Origin: Paludibacterium yongneupense DSM 18731
Lineage (GTDB): Bacteria > Pseudomonadota > Gammaproteobacteria > Burkholderiales > Chromobacteriaceae
Assembly: GCF_000422925.1 (NCBI RefSeq)
Contig: NZ_AUGZ01000005.1
Span: 1-64,000, forward strand
DNA length: 64,000 nt
Direction: 5' to 3'
The notes under the pieces were generated by a model. That model was not told where the DNA came from. It did no database searches and saw only the letters and a program-made list of their open reading frames with translations. Shown in pieces: positions 45,600 to 53,977 of this stretch. Positions within the stretch are counted from its first letter, which is position 1. Every line of letters begins with the position of its first letter. The position numbers and the translations under genes are program-made.

Positions 45600-46976
45600 T
45601 CAGAAAACCTTCAACCCCTTGAGCATCACCACCAGAATCAACAGCGGCGATACATAGCGCAGCAGAAAAACCAGCAAGCGGCACAAGCCCTGGTTGTTGA
45701 GCGCACCCTGATTGCTCAAGGCCAGCCGGGTGCGGTCGAGTCCCCAAACCCAGCCGGTGAAGATGCACAGCAGAATCCCGCCCAGAGGCAGCAAGACATT
45801 GGAGGTACAGAAGTCGAACAGGTCGAACAGGGTCATGCCGAACACCTTGAATCCGGCCATGCTGCTATTGGACAAGGCGCAGCCCGACCCTACAACCAGG
45901 AGTAGCAGCAAGGTCAGGATCGTGGCTTTCACCCGGCTCATGTGAAAACGCCCGCTAATCACCGAAACCGGCACTTCCAGCAAGGACAGCATCGCGCCGA
46001 CGGCCGAGATCGCGGTCAGGAAAAAGAATACGACCATGAACAGATGCCCGAGCGGCATGCTGGCGAATACCGCCGGAATCGTGATGAACAGCAGCGACGG
46101 ACCGGCAGCCGGCTCGAAGCCGAAAGCGAACACGGCGGGGAAAATAGCGAGACCGGCCAGCATGGACACAAACAGATCGGCGCACATCACGCGCAAGGTG
46201 GTGGCGGGAATGTTCTGATCGTCGCGGAAGTAGCTGCCATACGTCATCATGGTGCCCATGCCGATCGACAGCTTGAAGAAGGCGAGCCCGACAGCCGTCA
46301 GGACCACCCCAGCGCTGATCTTGCTGAAGTCGGGGTGGAACAGGAAACCGACCCCGGCCGAGGCTCCCGGCAGCATCAGGCTGCGGGCACCGACGACAAG
46401 CAGGAGCAGAAACAGCAAGGGCATCAGTTTTTTGGCGACCGCTTCTATCCCCTTTGCCACCCCCATCAGCAGAATGCCGGCGATCAGGGCCAGTACCAGC
46501 CATTGCCATAGCAAAGACTGCAGCGGGTCCGAAATCAGCTGCCCGAAGGCGGCCGAGGTCACTTTCGGGTCGTGCGTGACGATGCTGCTACCCATGGCCT
46601 TGAACACATAAGCGAAGACCCAGGCGGCAACTTCGGAGTAAAACGCCATGATCAGAAAGGCGGCTGCCACACCCATGACACTGATGACCCACCACGGCTG
46701 GCCGGCAGGCGCCAGCGTCTTGAGCGTGGTGAAGGCATCGGCCTTGGCCTTGCGGCCAAGCATGATCTCCGCGATCATGACCGGCAGGCCGACGACCAGC
46801 GTGGCCAGCACATACACGATCAGAAAACCGGCGCCGCCGTTGGTTCCGGTCAGATATGGAAACTTCCAGATATTGCCGAGCCCGACGGCCGAGCCCAATG
46901 TCGCGGCAAGGACGCCGAAACTGGAAGTAAAGCCATCGCGCGACTTGCCGGCGACAGCGGCTTTGTTTTTGTTCAT
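45600..46976 (-). CDS. Sodium-dependent transporter, SNF family
   Basis: 458 aa, 11-12 predicted membrane helices. The NSS signature VGLGNIWKFPYLTGTNGG marks the unwound helix 1 with Na/substrate site; YSEVAAWVFAYVFKA and FFKLSIGMGTMMTYGSYF follow. Bacterial members (LeuT, MhsT type) carry amino acids with Na+. AGAGGG precedes the ATG. Substrate is unknown. Upstream of it, a two-way terminator separates it from argE. Confidence 0.93.
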   Translation of the reverse strand: MNKNKAAVAGKSRDGFTSSFGVLAATLGSAVGLGNIWKFPYLTGTNGGAGFLIVYVLATLVVGLPVMIAEIMLGRKAKADAFTTLKTLAPAGQPWWVISVMGVAAAFLIMAFYSEVAAWVFAYVFKAMGSSIVTHDPKVTSAAFGQLISDPLQSLLWQWLVLALIAGILLMGVAKGIEAVAKKLMPLLFLLLLVVGARSLMLPGASAGVGFLFHPDFSKISAGVVLTAVGLAFFKLSIGMGTMMTYGSYFRDDQNIPATTLRVMCADLFVSMLAGLAIFPAVFAFGFEPAAGPSLLFITIPAVFASMPLGHLFMVVFFFLTAISAVGAMLSLLEVPVSVISGRFHMSRVKATILTLLLLLVVGSGCALSNSSMAGFKVFGMTLFDLFDFCTSNVLLPLGGILLCIFTGWVWGLDRTRLALSNQGALNNQGLCRLLVFLLRYVSPLLILVVMLKGLKVF

Positions 46977-46991
46977 GTCCCTCTATCCCGA

Positions 46992-47030
46992 TAAAAACAG
47001 CCTGCCAGCGTCAGCGCGGGCAGGCCTTTT
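46992..47030 (-). terminator. Bidirectional terminator between argE and the SNF transporter
   Basis: GCCTGCC and GGCAGGC form a seven-bp stem around a 12-nt loop. On the minus strand it is followed by TGTTTTTAT and on the plus strand by CTTTTCC. Confidence 0.7.
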
Positions 47031-47107
47031 CCAAATTCAGGACAGATTCTGAAGGTTTTTTCGCTGGAGCGCAAAGCGGGGGTGGTCATTTCCGGCCCCC
47101 CCCTCCG

Positions 47108-48280
47108 TCACTCCCCCCGTCCCGACAGCAGGCGCGTCAGCGTCTGCAGCCAGCGGCAGCAGGTTTCGATCTGCTCGCCCTCGATATATTCGTCGGCGCG
47201 GTGCGCCTGTTCGATCGCGCCGGGCCCGCAGACCACGCAGGGGATTCCGGCCTCGTGAAAGCGGCCGGCTTCTGTCGTATAGGCCACGCCCTGCCCCTCA
47301 ACCCCGCCACACAACGTATCGACCAGGGCCATCACCCGGCTCGCTGCATCGGCTTCGAACGGGGGGCAGTCGACCAGGGCTTCGAGTTCGATATCCGCTT
47401 CCGGGGCAACCTCGCGCATCTCGCCGAGCACGGTGGCAGCGTAGTCGCGCAAGGAGTCGACATAGCGCTGGTGCCGGTCGCCGGGCAGCCAGCGGCACTC
47501 GAACACGAATTCGCATTCCCCCGGAACAATATTGGCTGCCGTGCCGCCACGGACCATCCCGGTCTGCAAGGTCGCGAACGGCACGTCGTACAGGGCGTGC
47601 CGACGGCCGAATTGCGCCTCGGCATCGGCTAGGCGGCGGATATGGGCGATCAGCCGGGCCGCGTACTCGATGGCGTTGACGCCGCGCGGCGTCAGCGAGG
47701 AGTGAGCGGCACGTCCGGTGACGCGGCAGCGGTAGTGCGCGATGCCCTTGTGAGCGACGACGGGTACCATCGATGTCGGCTCGCCGATGATGCAACCGGC
47801 GACCTCGATGCCGCCAGCCTTCAAATCATCGATCAGGCCAGCCACACCCAGGCAACCGACTTCTTCGTCATAGGACAGCGCTATACCCAGCGGCTGTTCC
47901 AGCAAGCCGTTGCGCGCGAGTTCGACCCAGTCCGGCACCGATGCCAGCACGCAGGCGATGAAGCCCTTCATGTCCGCCGCGCCACGCCCATAGTAGCGCC
48001 CTTCGCGTTCCGACAGCACGAAGGGGTCGCTTTGCCAGACCTGCCCGTCGACCGGCACGACATCGCTATGCCCCGACAGCAGCAACACCGGCCTTCCTTC
48101 CGGACCGATACGCGCGAACAGGTTGGCCTTGCTGCGGTCGTCGTTGTAGGAGAAGCGGCTGGCTACGCCATGGCGCTGCAGATAGGCGGCGACCCATTCG
48201 ATCAATGCCAGATTCGAATGCCGGCTGGTCGTATCGAACGCCACCAGGCGTTCCAGCAGTTCAAACGTAATGCGACTCAT
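47108..48280 (-). CDS. argE: Acetylornithine deacetylase
   Basis: 390 aa from MSRITFELLERLVAFDTTS, the usual ArgE start. M20-type metallopeptidase ligands are visible: LLSGHSDVVPVDG (His and Asp), YYGRGAADMKGF (bridging Asp), SYDEEVGCLG (Glu pair), GEPT, and a late GPGAIEQAHRADEYI with His. The dimerisation domain is in the middle. It hydrolyses N-acetylornithine in arginine synthesis. It has 71 bp to the solute-binding protein upstream, also on the minus strand. Confidence 0.92.
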   Translation of the reverse strand: MSRITFELLERLVAFDTTSRHSNLALIEWVAAYLQRHGVASRFSYNDDRSKANLFARIGPEGRPVLLLSGHSDVVPVDGQVWQSDPFVLSEREGRYYGRGAADMKGFIACVLASVPDWVELARNGLLEQPLGIALSYDEEVGCLGVAGLIDDLKAGGIEVAGCIIGEPTSMVPVVAHKGIAHYRCRVTGRAAHSSLTPRGVNAIEYAARLIAHIRRLADAEAQFGRRHALYDVPFATLQTGMVRGGTAANIVPGECEFVFECRWLPGDRHQRYVDSLRDYAATVLGEMREVAPEADIELEALVDCPPFEADAASRVMALVDTLCGGVEGQGVAYTTEAGRFHEAGIPCVVCGPGAIEQAHRADEYIEGEQIETCCRWLQTLTRLLSGRGE

Positions 48281-48351
48281 GCGCGATTCCCGAAAAAACA
48301 ACAGACTCGAAGCATAAAACGAAGCGGTGCCTTGTGACAAAAAACCCTGCG

Positions 48352-49092
48352 TCAAAAATACGCGAGCGAGGCGTCGAACGCCTCCCTGATGTCGCGCCCG
48401 GCATCGTCGCGGCGAAAGCAGACATGCAGCGTTTTGTTCTCAAGTATCTTTTCGCCGAAGTCGACACGGCTGCGCTCGGCTCGCAGCGGCGGCGTGTTAT
48501 TGAGCAGATACGCCATCACGTTGCGGTCGATGATCGCCGCATCGACCTGCCCGGCGAGCAAGGCATTCAGGTTGGCGTAATCGCTGACGGCGGAACGCAC
48601 CGTCTGCCGGTGCGTGACAATGCGCTTGTCGAGAGCCTCGGTATTCGCATAGCCGGCAACGACGCCGAGCGTCAGGCGCGACAGGGACTCGGCGCTGCTC
48701 CAGTGCACGGGATGGTCCTTGCGGATGGCAAGACCGACCTGGCTGCTGCCCAGCTCGCCGCTGAACAGGCACGTCCCGGCACGCGATCGGGCGCGGTAGG
48801 CGGGAAAATAGCCGACGAAGCCCGCCTCTTTCATCCCGGCCCATTGCGCTTTCTGCCAAGGCAGAAATTCGACTCTCAGATCGTAGCCGGCACGCGCGAG
48901 CACATGCCGCACCAGGGCGACCGTTTCGCCCTGCCCCGGCAGCGAAGCCCCGCTATAAGGCGGCCAGTCCGTCGATGCCAGTCGCACGACGGGCTGGGCG
49001 GCGAGGGCGGCGCGCCCGGCCAGGACGAGAAAGGCAAGCATGTACCCTGCACGCGGCAGGGACGAACAGGAACGGCTAGCGGATCGAAACAT
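48352..49092 (-). CDS. Periplasmic solute-binding protein, amino-acid type (family 3)
   Basis: 246 aa from ATG 49092 (GGGGGAG upstream); the frame stays open to 49203 but that would run into the 4.5S RNA gene, and a signal peptide starts here (ending AALAAQ near residue 31). The fold shows LASTDWPPYSG at the N terminus, LGVVAGYANTEALD and VDAAIIDRNVMAYLL. It is a family 3 SBP without a neighbouring ABC permease or ATPase. Such stand-alone proteins may serve a distant transporter or a sensor kinase. Confidence 0.85.
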   Translation of the reverse strand: MFRSASRSCSSLPRAGYMLAFLVLAGRAALAAQPVVRLASTDWPPYSGASLPGQGETVALVRHVLARAGYDLRVEFLPWQKAQWAGMKEAGFVGYFPAYRARSRAGTCLFSGELGSSQVGLAIRKDHPVHWSSAESLSRLTLGVVAGYANTEALDKRIVTHRQTVRSAVSDYANLNALLAGQVDAAIIDRNVMAYLLNNTPPLRAERSRVDFGEKILENKTLHVCFRRDDAGRDIREAFDASLAYF

Positions 49093-49132
49093 GGTCGCTC
49101 CCCCCATGCATGGAGCTGGTCTGAAATATGAC

Positions 49133-49161
49133 TTGGCAAATCGCAATGACGCCATTATAAT
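49133..49161 (+). promoter_or_regulatory. Near-consensus sigma-70 promoter of the 4.5S RNA gene
   Basis: TTGGCA, a 17-bp spacer and a perfect TATAAT place the start about 49168-49171, directly at the first base of the SRP RNA stem. Confidence 0.9.
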
Positions 49162-49171
49162 TCGTCTTCTA

Positions 49172-49269
49172 TGGCGGGTCTCCCCGCATTGTGCAACAGC
49201 CAACCTGGTCAGGTCCGGAAGGAAGCAGCCAAAGCTGTACCGTACAAGTGCCGGGGGTCGGGCTCGCCA
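49172..49269 (+). ncRNA. ffs: Signal recognition particle 4.5S RNA
   Basis: The universally conserved apical region GGTCAGGTCCGGAAGGAAGC occurs at 49207-49226. The flanking halves (beginning GGCGGGTCTCCCCGC, ending CGGGGGTCGGGCTCGCC) pair into the long SRP hairpin. Length about 98 nt is right for the short bacterial form that binds Ffh. A consensus promoter lies immediately upstream and a CCCTTCTTTTT stretch follows. Confidence 0.96.
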
Positions 49270-49368
49270 CCCCTTCTTTTTCGTCGTGGTTTGCGCCGCG
49301 TCAAATCATCCCATTGTCCTTACGAATTAGAAGCTGCTAACATCTTGCAACGTTAGTGCCACCTATAA

Positions 49369-49394
49369 TAGCCCCGATGGGGCTAAATTTTTTT
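49369..49394 (+). terminator. Hairpin with T-run in the AT-rich gap after ffs
   Basis: TAGCCCC/GGGGCTA seven-bp stem with a GAT loop followed by AATTTTTTT: a textbook intrinsic terminator. It is 100 nt beyond the end of ffs and ahead of the HTH gene, so it may end ffs read-through or a short unannotated transcript. The rest of 49270-49492 is AT-rich with no gene. Confidence 0.7.
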
Positions 49395-49492
49395 AAAATA
49401 AATATACCATTGAATTATTTTGCTATTTTTAAATTGTCGGACACACGCCGATAACCAATTAGAAGAGCAATTGCTTTAAGAGAGGAACACTC

Positions 49493-49816
49493 ATGAAACT
49501 TTTCGAAAAAATTGCAAACCCGCGCGAGATCCGCCGCAAGCTCGGCCTCAACCAACAGGAGTTCTGGAGCCGAATCGGCGTCACCCAGTCCGGTGGCTCC
49601 CGCTACGAGAGCGGTCGCAACATGCCCAAGCCGGTGCGCGAACTGCTGCGCCTGGTCCATGTCGAACAGATCGACCTGTCCAAGGTACGCCGCGAAGACT
49701 TCGAAATCGTGGAATACCTAAAGGAAACCCATCCCGACCTGTACAAGAGCCTGCGCAAAGCCGTTCGCGCAAAACTCGAAGCCCAGGAAGGCGGCGCCGA
49801 AGCCATCGCCGGCTGA
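49493..49816 (+). CDS. XRE-type helix-turn-helix protein
   Basis: 107 aa. It begins MKLFEKIANPREIRRKLGLNQ and has the HTH LNQQEFWSRIGVTQSGGSRYE, close to the DNA-binding unit of lambda-repressor-like proteins. A helical C-tail (EYLKETHPDLYKSLRKAVRAKLE) may dimerise. GAGAGGAAC precedes ATG. I recall short proteins of this type as core genes in betaproteobacteria, but target genes are unknown. A long AT-rich upstream region suggests tight control. Confidence 0.85.
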   Translation: MKLFEKIANPREIRRKLGLNQQEFWSRIGVTQSGGSRYESGRNMPKPVRELLRLVHVEQIDLSKVRREDFEIVEYLKETHPDLYKSLRKAVRAKLEAQEGGAEAIAG

Positions 49817-49828
49817 TGGCCGTCTGTC

Positions 49829-49858
49829 GGCGCGGACCCCCGTCCGCGCCGGCGGGTT
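49829..49858. terminator. Terminator between convergent HTH and usp genes
   Basis: GGCGCGGAC/GTCCGCGCC nine-bp stem with a four-nt loop, followed on the plus strand by GGCGGGTTTT; serves the HTH gene and possibly the usp gene. Confidence 0.75.
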
Positions 49859-50311
49859 TTACTCTTCTCCCGAACTCCGCACCAGCAATACCGGAATATC
49901 GGCCTGTTTCATCACCCCTTCGGCCACGCTGCCCATCAGTATGTGCATGAGCCCGCTCCAGCCGTGGGTGCCCATCACCAGCAGGTCCGCCCCCCATTCG
50001 TTGGCATCTTCCATCAGCACCGTCGCGATCTTGTCGCCCCAGCTTTCCAGAATCTTGATCTGCGGCGTCAAACCCTCTTCGCGCGCATGCGCCTCGGCCT
50101 GGGCCAGCACCAGTTCTCCTGCCGCTTTGATCGACTTCTGCAGTTCGCTGGCATCGAGAAACTCGGTCCCCCCCCAGCCAAACTGCGCAAGATCGACCAC
50201 ATGAACCAGGCGCAAGGAGGCACCGCTTTCCCGCGCCAGCTTGCAGGCTTCCTGCAACGCCAGATTCGAAGTCTGACTGTCGTCCACCGGCACAAATATA
50301 CGTTGATACAT
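49859..50311 (-). CDS. Universal stress protein, UspA family
   Basis: 150 aa from MYQRIFVPVDDSQTS, following AAGGAG. USP fold with VPVDDS at strand 1, LVHVVDL, and the ATP-loop-like GTHGWSGLMHILMGSVAEGV before the final strand VLLV. The G-2x-G-9x-G-S/T pattern suggests it is an ATP-binding USP. It acts in general stress survival with unknown mechanism. The gene is divergent from the thioesterase operon. Confidence 0.93.
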   Translation of the reverse strand: MYQRIFVPVDDSQTSNLALQEACKLARESGASLRLVHVVDLAQFGWGGTEFLDASELQKSIKAAGELVLAQAEAHAREEGLTPQIKILESWGDKIATVLMEDANEWGADLLVMGTHGWSGLMHILMGSVAEGVMKQADIPVLLVRSSGEE

Positions 50312-50393
50312 ACGCGACTCCTTGTGTGTACTCCGCTCGCGCGCCACCCGGACGCATGCGGTTATTTGTCTTGTCGCTTCCAGTTTAGCAAAA

Positions 50394-50414
50394 CCCCACT
50401 AGATGTGGGGCTTT
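50394..50414 (-). other. Terminator-like hairpin in the divergent usp-thioesterase gap
   Basis: CCCCAC/GTGGGG stem with a TAGAT loop. On the minus strand it is followed by TTTTGCT. It sits between two divergent genes, 83 bp upstream of the usp start, where a terminator would not serve either gene. Confidence 0.45.
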
Positions 50415-50511
50415 CAAGTGCATGATGCCCCTCCCCCGGAACACCACCACATACTCCTACACTGCGCACCAAACTGCTAGACTGCGAGCCATTACACGGA
50501 GAGCCCACGTC

Positions 50512-50979
50512 ATGGCACGAGTCCAGATCGATCTGCCCGAGAACCTGCCATTCGAAACCGTCCTCGATATCCGCATCGGCGACATAAATTATGGCAATCA
50601 CATGGCAAATGATGCAATCTTAAGACTTGCACATGAAGCCAGATTACGACTTCTGAAGACGCTTGGCTACAGCGAGCTCGATATCGAGGGTGTCGGCATC
50701 ATCATGAGCGACGCGGCCATCAGCTACCGTGCCGAGGCTTTTCACGGTGACCGCTTGCGCTTCAGGCTCGGAGCTGGCGACAGCGGACGTCATGGTTTCG
50801 ATCTCGTCTATCACGTCGTCGATGACAGCAGTGGACGTGAAGTGGCAAGATTGAAAACAGGGATCGTGTTCTACAACTATTCGACCAAAAAAATCGCAGC
50901 GATGCCCGAGCGTTTTCTAGAACGACTCGCCGACGCAAAACAGGAGAAGGAGTCGATCAATGCGCAACTACCCCACTAA
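50512..50979 (+). CDS. Hot-dog fold acyl-CoA thioesterase
   Basis: 155 aa from MARVQIDLPENLPFETVLDI, following GGAGAG. The hot-dog signature is DINYGNHMANDAILRLAHEARL, in the place of the catalytic Asp/Asn of 4HBT-type thioesterases, and a second YRAEAFHGDRL strand follows. Related proteins hydrolyse medium or aromatic acyl-CoA. Its 3' end overlaps the next gene by 20 bp. Confidence 0.88.
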   Translation: MARVQIDLPENLPFETVLDIRIGDINYGNHMANDAILRLAHEARLRLLKTLGYSELDIEGVGIIMSDAAISYRAEAFHGDRLRFRLGAGDSGRHGFDLVYHVVDDSSGREVARLKTGIVFYNYSTKKIAAMPERFLERLADAKQEKESINAQLPH

Positions 50980-51379
50980 CAGCCCCGACGCGATGGCACG
51001 CCTTATCGCCATGTTCATGATTACCGACGGCGACATCGATCCGCGCCGCATCGATGTGCTGGAAAAAGTCCGCGCTTACGATCTGCTGGGCATAGACCGC
51101 AAGCGATTTACCCAAGTGTTGCGCAATTATTGCGACGACATCAGCGATGAAGCTGAGCAAGACGGCGTCATACATCTGATCGATCGCGCACGCATCGACA
51201 CGATGCTCGAAGAAGTGGCCGACCATGGCAAGCAGCTGGTCACCTGTGCCCTTGCCATGCATGTCGCCAAATCGGATGGAGAGATCAGCGAAGCGGAAAT
51301 CACTCTGCTGCGACACATGATGCGCAGCTGGCAGATCACTCTGGACGACATCGGTTCCAGGCTCCTCAAGAAAGCCTGA
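50960..51379 (+). CDS. TerB-like protein
   Basis: 139 aa, all-helical. Repeated acidic motifs DGDIDPRRIDVLEKV and AKSDGEISEAEITLL resemble the metal-binding helices of TerB/DjlA-N domains. The protein is cytosolic. TerB is named from tellurite resistance, but many lone members have no link to tellurium. Overlaps the thioesterase gene and precedes a MoxR ATPase by 2 bp, so the three are one transcript. Confidence 0.78.
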   Translation: MRNYPTNSPDAMARLIAMFMITDGDIDPRRIDVLEKVRAYDLLGIDRKRFTQVLRNYCDDISDEAEQDGVIHLIDRARIDTMLEEVADHGKQLVTCALAMHVAKSDGEISEAEITLLRHMMRSWQITLDDIGSRLLKKA

Positions 51380-51381
51380 CC

Positions 51382-52233
51382 GTGTCGCAGCGATTCAGCG
51401 GCACAGCCGGGTACATCGCCACGGAAGAGCTGGCGCTCGCGGTCAATGCCGCCGTTACCCTGCAGCGCCCCCTGCTGATCAAGGGCGAGCCCGGCACAGG
51501 AAAAACGCTGCTGGCGGAAGAAGTGGCAAAGAGCCTGGGGCGCGAGCTTATCGTATGGCCGATCAAATCGACGACCAAGGCGCAACACGGCCTGTACGAA
51601 TACGATGCCGTATCGCGCCTGCGCGATTCGCAACTGGGCGACGCCCGGGTGGCCGACATCGGCAACTACATCGTCAAAGGGACGCTGTGGCACGCTTTCG
51701 AAGCGGAACGCGCGCCGGTGCTGCTGATCGACGAGATCGACAAGGCCGATATCGAATTCCCCAACGACCTGCTGCGCGAACTCGACCAGATGGAGTTTTT
51801 CGTCCACGAGACGCAGCAGTTCGTCCGTGCGCGCCAGCGGCCTGTCATCATCATTACATCGAACAACGAGAAGGAATTGCCGGACGCATTTTTGCGACGC
51901 TGCTTTTTCCATTACATCCGCTTTCCCGACCGCGACACCATGCAGGCCATTGTCGACGTCCACTTTCCCGGCATCGACGCCGCCTTGATCAAACAGGCGC
52001 TCGAGGTTTTTTTCGGCTTGCGCGACGCACCGGGACTGAAAAAAAAGCCCAGCACCTCCGAGTTGCTCGACTGGATCCACCTGCTGCACAGCGAGCACAT
52101 CCCCCCGGAGGAGCTGGCACGCCGCCACGGCAAGACCGAACCGCCCCCCCTGGCTGGCGCCCTGCTGAAAAACGAACACGATCTGCACATGCTGGAAAGG
52201 CTGGCGCAGGCGGCACGCACGCATTGGGACTGA
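51382..52233 (+). CDS. MoxR-type AAA+ ATPase
   Basis: 283 aa with a GTG start two nt after the TerB-like stop. Walker A is KGEPGTGKTLLAEE, Walker B is VLLIDEIDKADIEF, sensor 1 is IITSNNEKELPDAFLRRC, with the FFHYIRFPD insert before the lid domain. MoxR ATPases act as chaperones with von Willebrand factor A (VWA/CoxE) proteins, usually encoded next door. Here the next gene is xerC, three bp downstream, and no VWA gene is seen in the window. Confidence 0.92.
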   Translation: MSQRFSGTAGYIATEELALAVNAAVTLQRPLLIKGEPGTGKTLLAEEVAKSLGRELIVWPIKSTTKAQHGLYEYDAVSRLRDSQLGDARVADIGNYIVKGTLWHAFEAERAPVLLIDEIDKADIEFPNDLLRELDQMEFFVHETQQFVRARQRPVIIITSNNEKELPDAFLRRCFFHYIRFPDRDTMQAIVDVHFPGIDAALIKQALEVFFGLRDAPGLKKKPSTSELLDWIHLLHSEHIPPEELARRHGKTEPPPLAGALLKNEHDLHMLERLAQAARTHWD

Positions 52234-52235
52234 GT

Positions 52236-53111
52236 ATGCAATGGGATCTGACCGCGTTCGCACGCCATCTCGAAGAGCGGGGCAAAAGCCGCCTGACCAT
52301 CAAGGCCTATCTGCGCGACGTCGCAGAACTAGAGCGCCAGTCGCGCGGGCGCGCCGCGCACGACATCACGCGCCAGGATGTCGCGCACGGACTCGCGGCT
52401 CGGCACGCGCAGGGGCTGTCCGCGCGCAGCCTGGCTCGCATGCTGTCGGCCTGGCGCATGTTCTGCGACTGGCTGGTCGAACGAGGCGAGCGCACGAGCA
52501 ATCCCTGCCTCGGCCTGCACGCTCCCAAACAGGGAAGGCGCTTGCCCGGCGCGCTACCGGTCGATGCCACCAGCGCGATTCTGGATGCGCTCCCGACCGG
52601 CACGGCGCTCGAATTGCGCGACAAGGCCATGTTCGAATTACTCTATGCCTCGGGCCTGCGCCTGACGGAACTCACGGCGCTCGACCTCGCGGATGTCGAT
52701 CTGGAGCAGGAATTGGTCACCGTACGCCACGGCAAGGGCGACAAGATGCGCATCGTTCCGCTCGGGCGCGCCGCGGCCACGGCGATCGCCGCCTGGCTTG
52801 CCGTGCGCCGCAGCCGCGACGCGGCCATGTTCACCACCCTGTCGGGCGGGCGCCTCGGCGCGCGCCAGGTCGAAAAACGGCTCGCACGCTGCGGCGAACG
52901 CCTGGGCGCAGACCGGCATCTGCATCCCCATATGCTGCGCCACTCCTTCGCCTCGCATCTGCTGCAGTCGTCCGGCGACTTGCGCGCGGTACAGGAACTG
53001 CTCGGCCACTCGAATCTATCCACCACACAGATCTACACCAGCCTCGACTTCCAGCATCTGGCGCTCGTCTACGATGCGGCGCACCCGCGCGCGAAAAAAA
53101 ACGGCGACTAG
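52236..53111 (+). CDS. xerC: Tyrosine recombinase XerC
   Basis: 291 aa from ATG 52236. The N-terminal SAM-like domain is LTIKAYLRDVAELERQSRG. The catalytic domain has Arg in ASGLRLTELTALD, Lys in GKGDKMRIVPL, HPHMLRHSFASHLL (His-x-x-Arg), GHSNLSTTQ and nucleophile Tyr267. The terminal block DFQHLALVYDAAHPRAKK is specific for XerC over XerD. It resolves chromosome dimers at dif with XerD. It is linked to moxR by a three-bp gap. Confidence 0.95.
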   Translation: MQWDLTAFARHLEERGKSRLTIKAYLRDVAELERQSRGRAAHDITRQDVAHGLAARHAQGLSARSLARMLSAWRMFCDWLVERGERTSNPCLGLHAPKQGRRLPGALPVDATSAILDALPTGTALELRDKAMFELLYASGLRLTELTALDLADVDLEQELVTVRHGKGDKMRIVPLGRAAATAIAAWLAVRRSRDAAMFTTLSGGRLGARQVEKRLARCGERLGADRHLHPHMLRHSFASHLLQSSGDLRAVQELLGHSNLSTTQIYTSLDFQHLALVYDAAHPRAKKNGD

Positions 53112-53117
53112 ACACGC

Positions 53118-53345
53118 CCTGCTACGCCGTCGTTTTCACGTCGTTGCGCACGCCGCCGGGCAGCCCGGCTTTCTGGGCGTCGGATCGGCACGCGACGATG
53201 TCGGCATCACGGTTTCCTGCTGGAGCGATCCGGAATCGATACGCAACTGGAAAAACATCGCAGAGCCCCTGATGGCATTCCGCTTGCACGGCACGGCTCG
53301 CGCATGTCGAGCGCGACCACGCGATGGCAGTGCGCACCTGAGCCG
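53118..53345 (+). pseudogene. Relic of an antibiotic-biosynthesis monooxygenase (ABM) domain protein
   Basis: Pieces of one ABM-type fold appear in different frames: CYAVVFTSLRT near 53118, then AGQPGFLGVGSARDDVGITV and SCWSDPESIRNWKNIAEPL at about 53155-53285, then RLAHVERDHAMAVRT near 53293-53342 in a further frame. No start codon and at least two frameshifts. Intact relatives are about 95-aa small enzymes. This fills the 248-bp gap between xerC and pncC. Confidence 0.7.
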
Positions 53346-53359
53346 TGCGGGGCCGGGCA

Positions 53360-53857
53360 TCAGGCCATCGCCACGTCTTCGTCCAGCCATTCGATCAGCG
53401 CGGCGAGAGCGCACTGGACGGTCTGCTCGCGCACGGCCGCACGATCGCCCTCGAAACGGCGCAGGAAGGCCCGACTCTCGCCCCCGGCTCGGGCGAGACC
53501 GAACCAGACGGTGCCGACCGGTTTCTCGGCACTACCGCCGCCGGGGCCGGCGATACCCGATACGGCCAGCGACCAGTCGGCGCCCGAAACAGCCAGCGCG
53601 CCGGCACTCATTTCACGCACCGTGCGCTCGCTGACCGCTCCGGCGGCCGCCAGCGTGGACGCGCTGACACCGAGCAACTTTTGCTTGGCCTCGTTGCTGT
53701 AGGTAACGAAACCGAAGCCGAACCAGTCGGAACTGCCGGCAATATCGGTCAGCGCCGCGGCGATCAACCCGCCGCTGCAGGATTCGGCCGTGGCGACGCT
53801 CTCGCCGCGCGCGATCAGGCGCCGCCCGAGGCTGGCGGCGATATCGGAATGAGTCAT
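53360..53857 (-). CDS. pncC: Nicotinamide-nucleotide amidohydrolase PncC (CinA C-terminal domain)
   Basis: 165 aa from MTHSD, following CAGGAAC. Signature VATAESCSGGLIAAALTDIAGSS contains the active Ser, and SGIAGPGGGSAEKPVGTVWFGLA the Pro-Gly-rich loop. It deamidates NMN to NaMN in pyridine nucleotide salvage. It is the stand-alone domain without the CinA N-terminal half, as in E. coli PncC. Confidence 0.95.
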   Translation of the reverse strand: MTHSDIAASLGRRLIARGESVATAESCSGGLIAAALTDIAGSSDWFGFGFVTYSNEAKQKLLGVSASTLAAAGAVSERTVREMSAGALAVSGADWSLAVSGIAGPGGGSAEKPVGTVWFGLARAGGESRAFLRRFEGDRAAVREQTVQCALAALIEWLDEDVAMA

Positions 53858-53977
53858 GCGATGTTCCTGTGTTGCACTGGGCAAAACCCGATTCTACCCA
53901 TCCCTGTCAGCCGGCGACAGCCGGAACAGGGACCGCGGCCTCATGCCCCCTCTACCCGACAGCCGTCCGCGCCGACA

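Noticed and set aside
48352-49203. Longer start for the solute-binding protein at 49203
   Set aside because: It would overlap the 4.5S RNA and its promoter; ATG 49092 has a strong ribosome binding site and begins a signal peptide.
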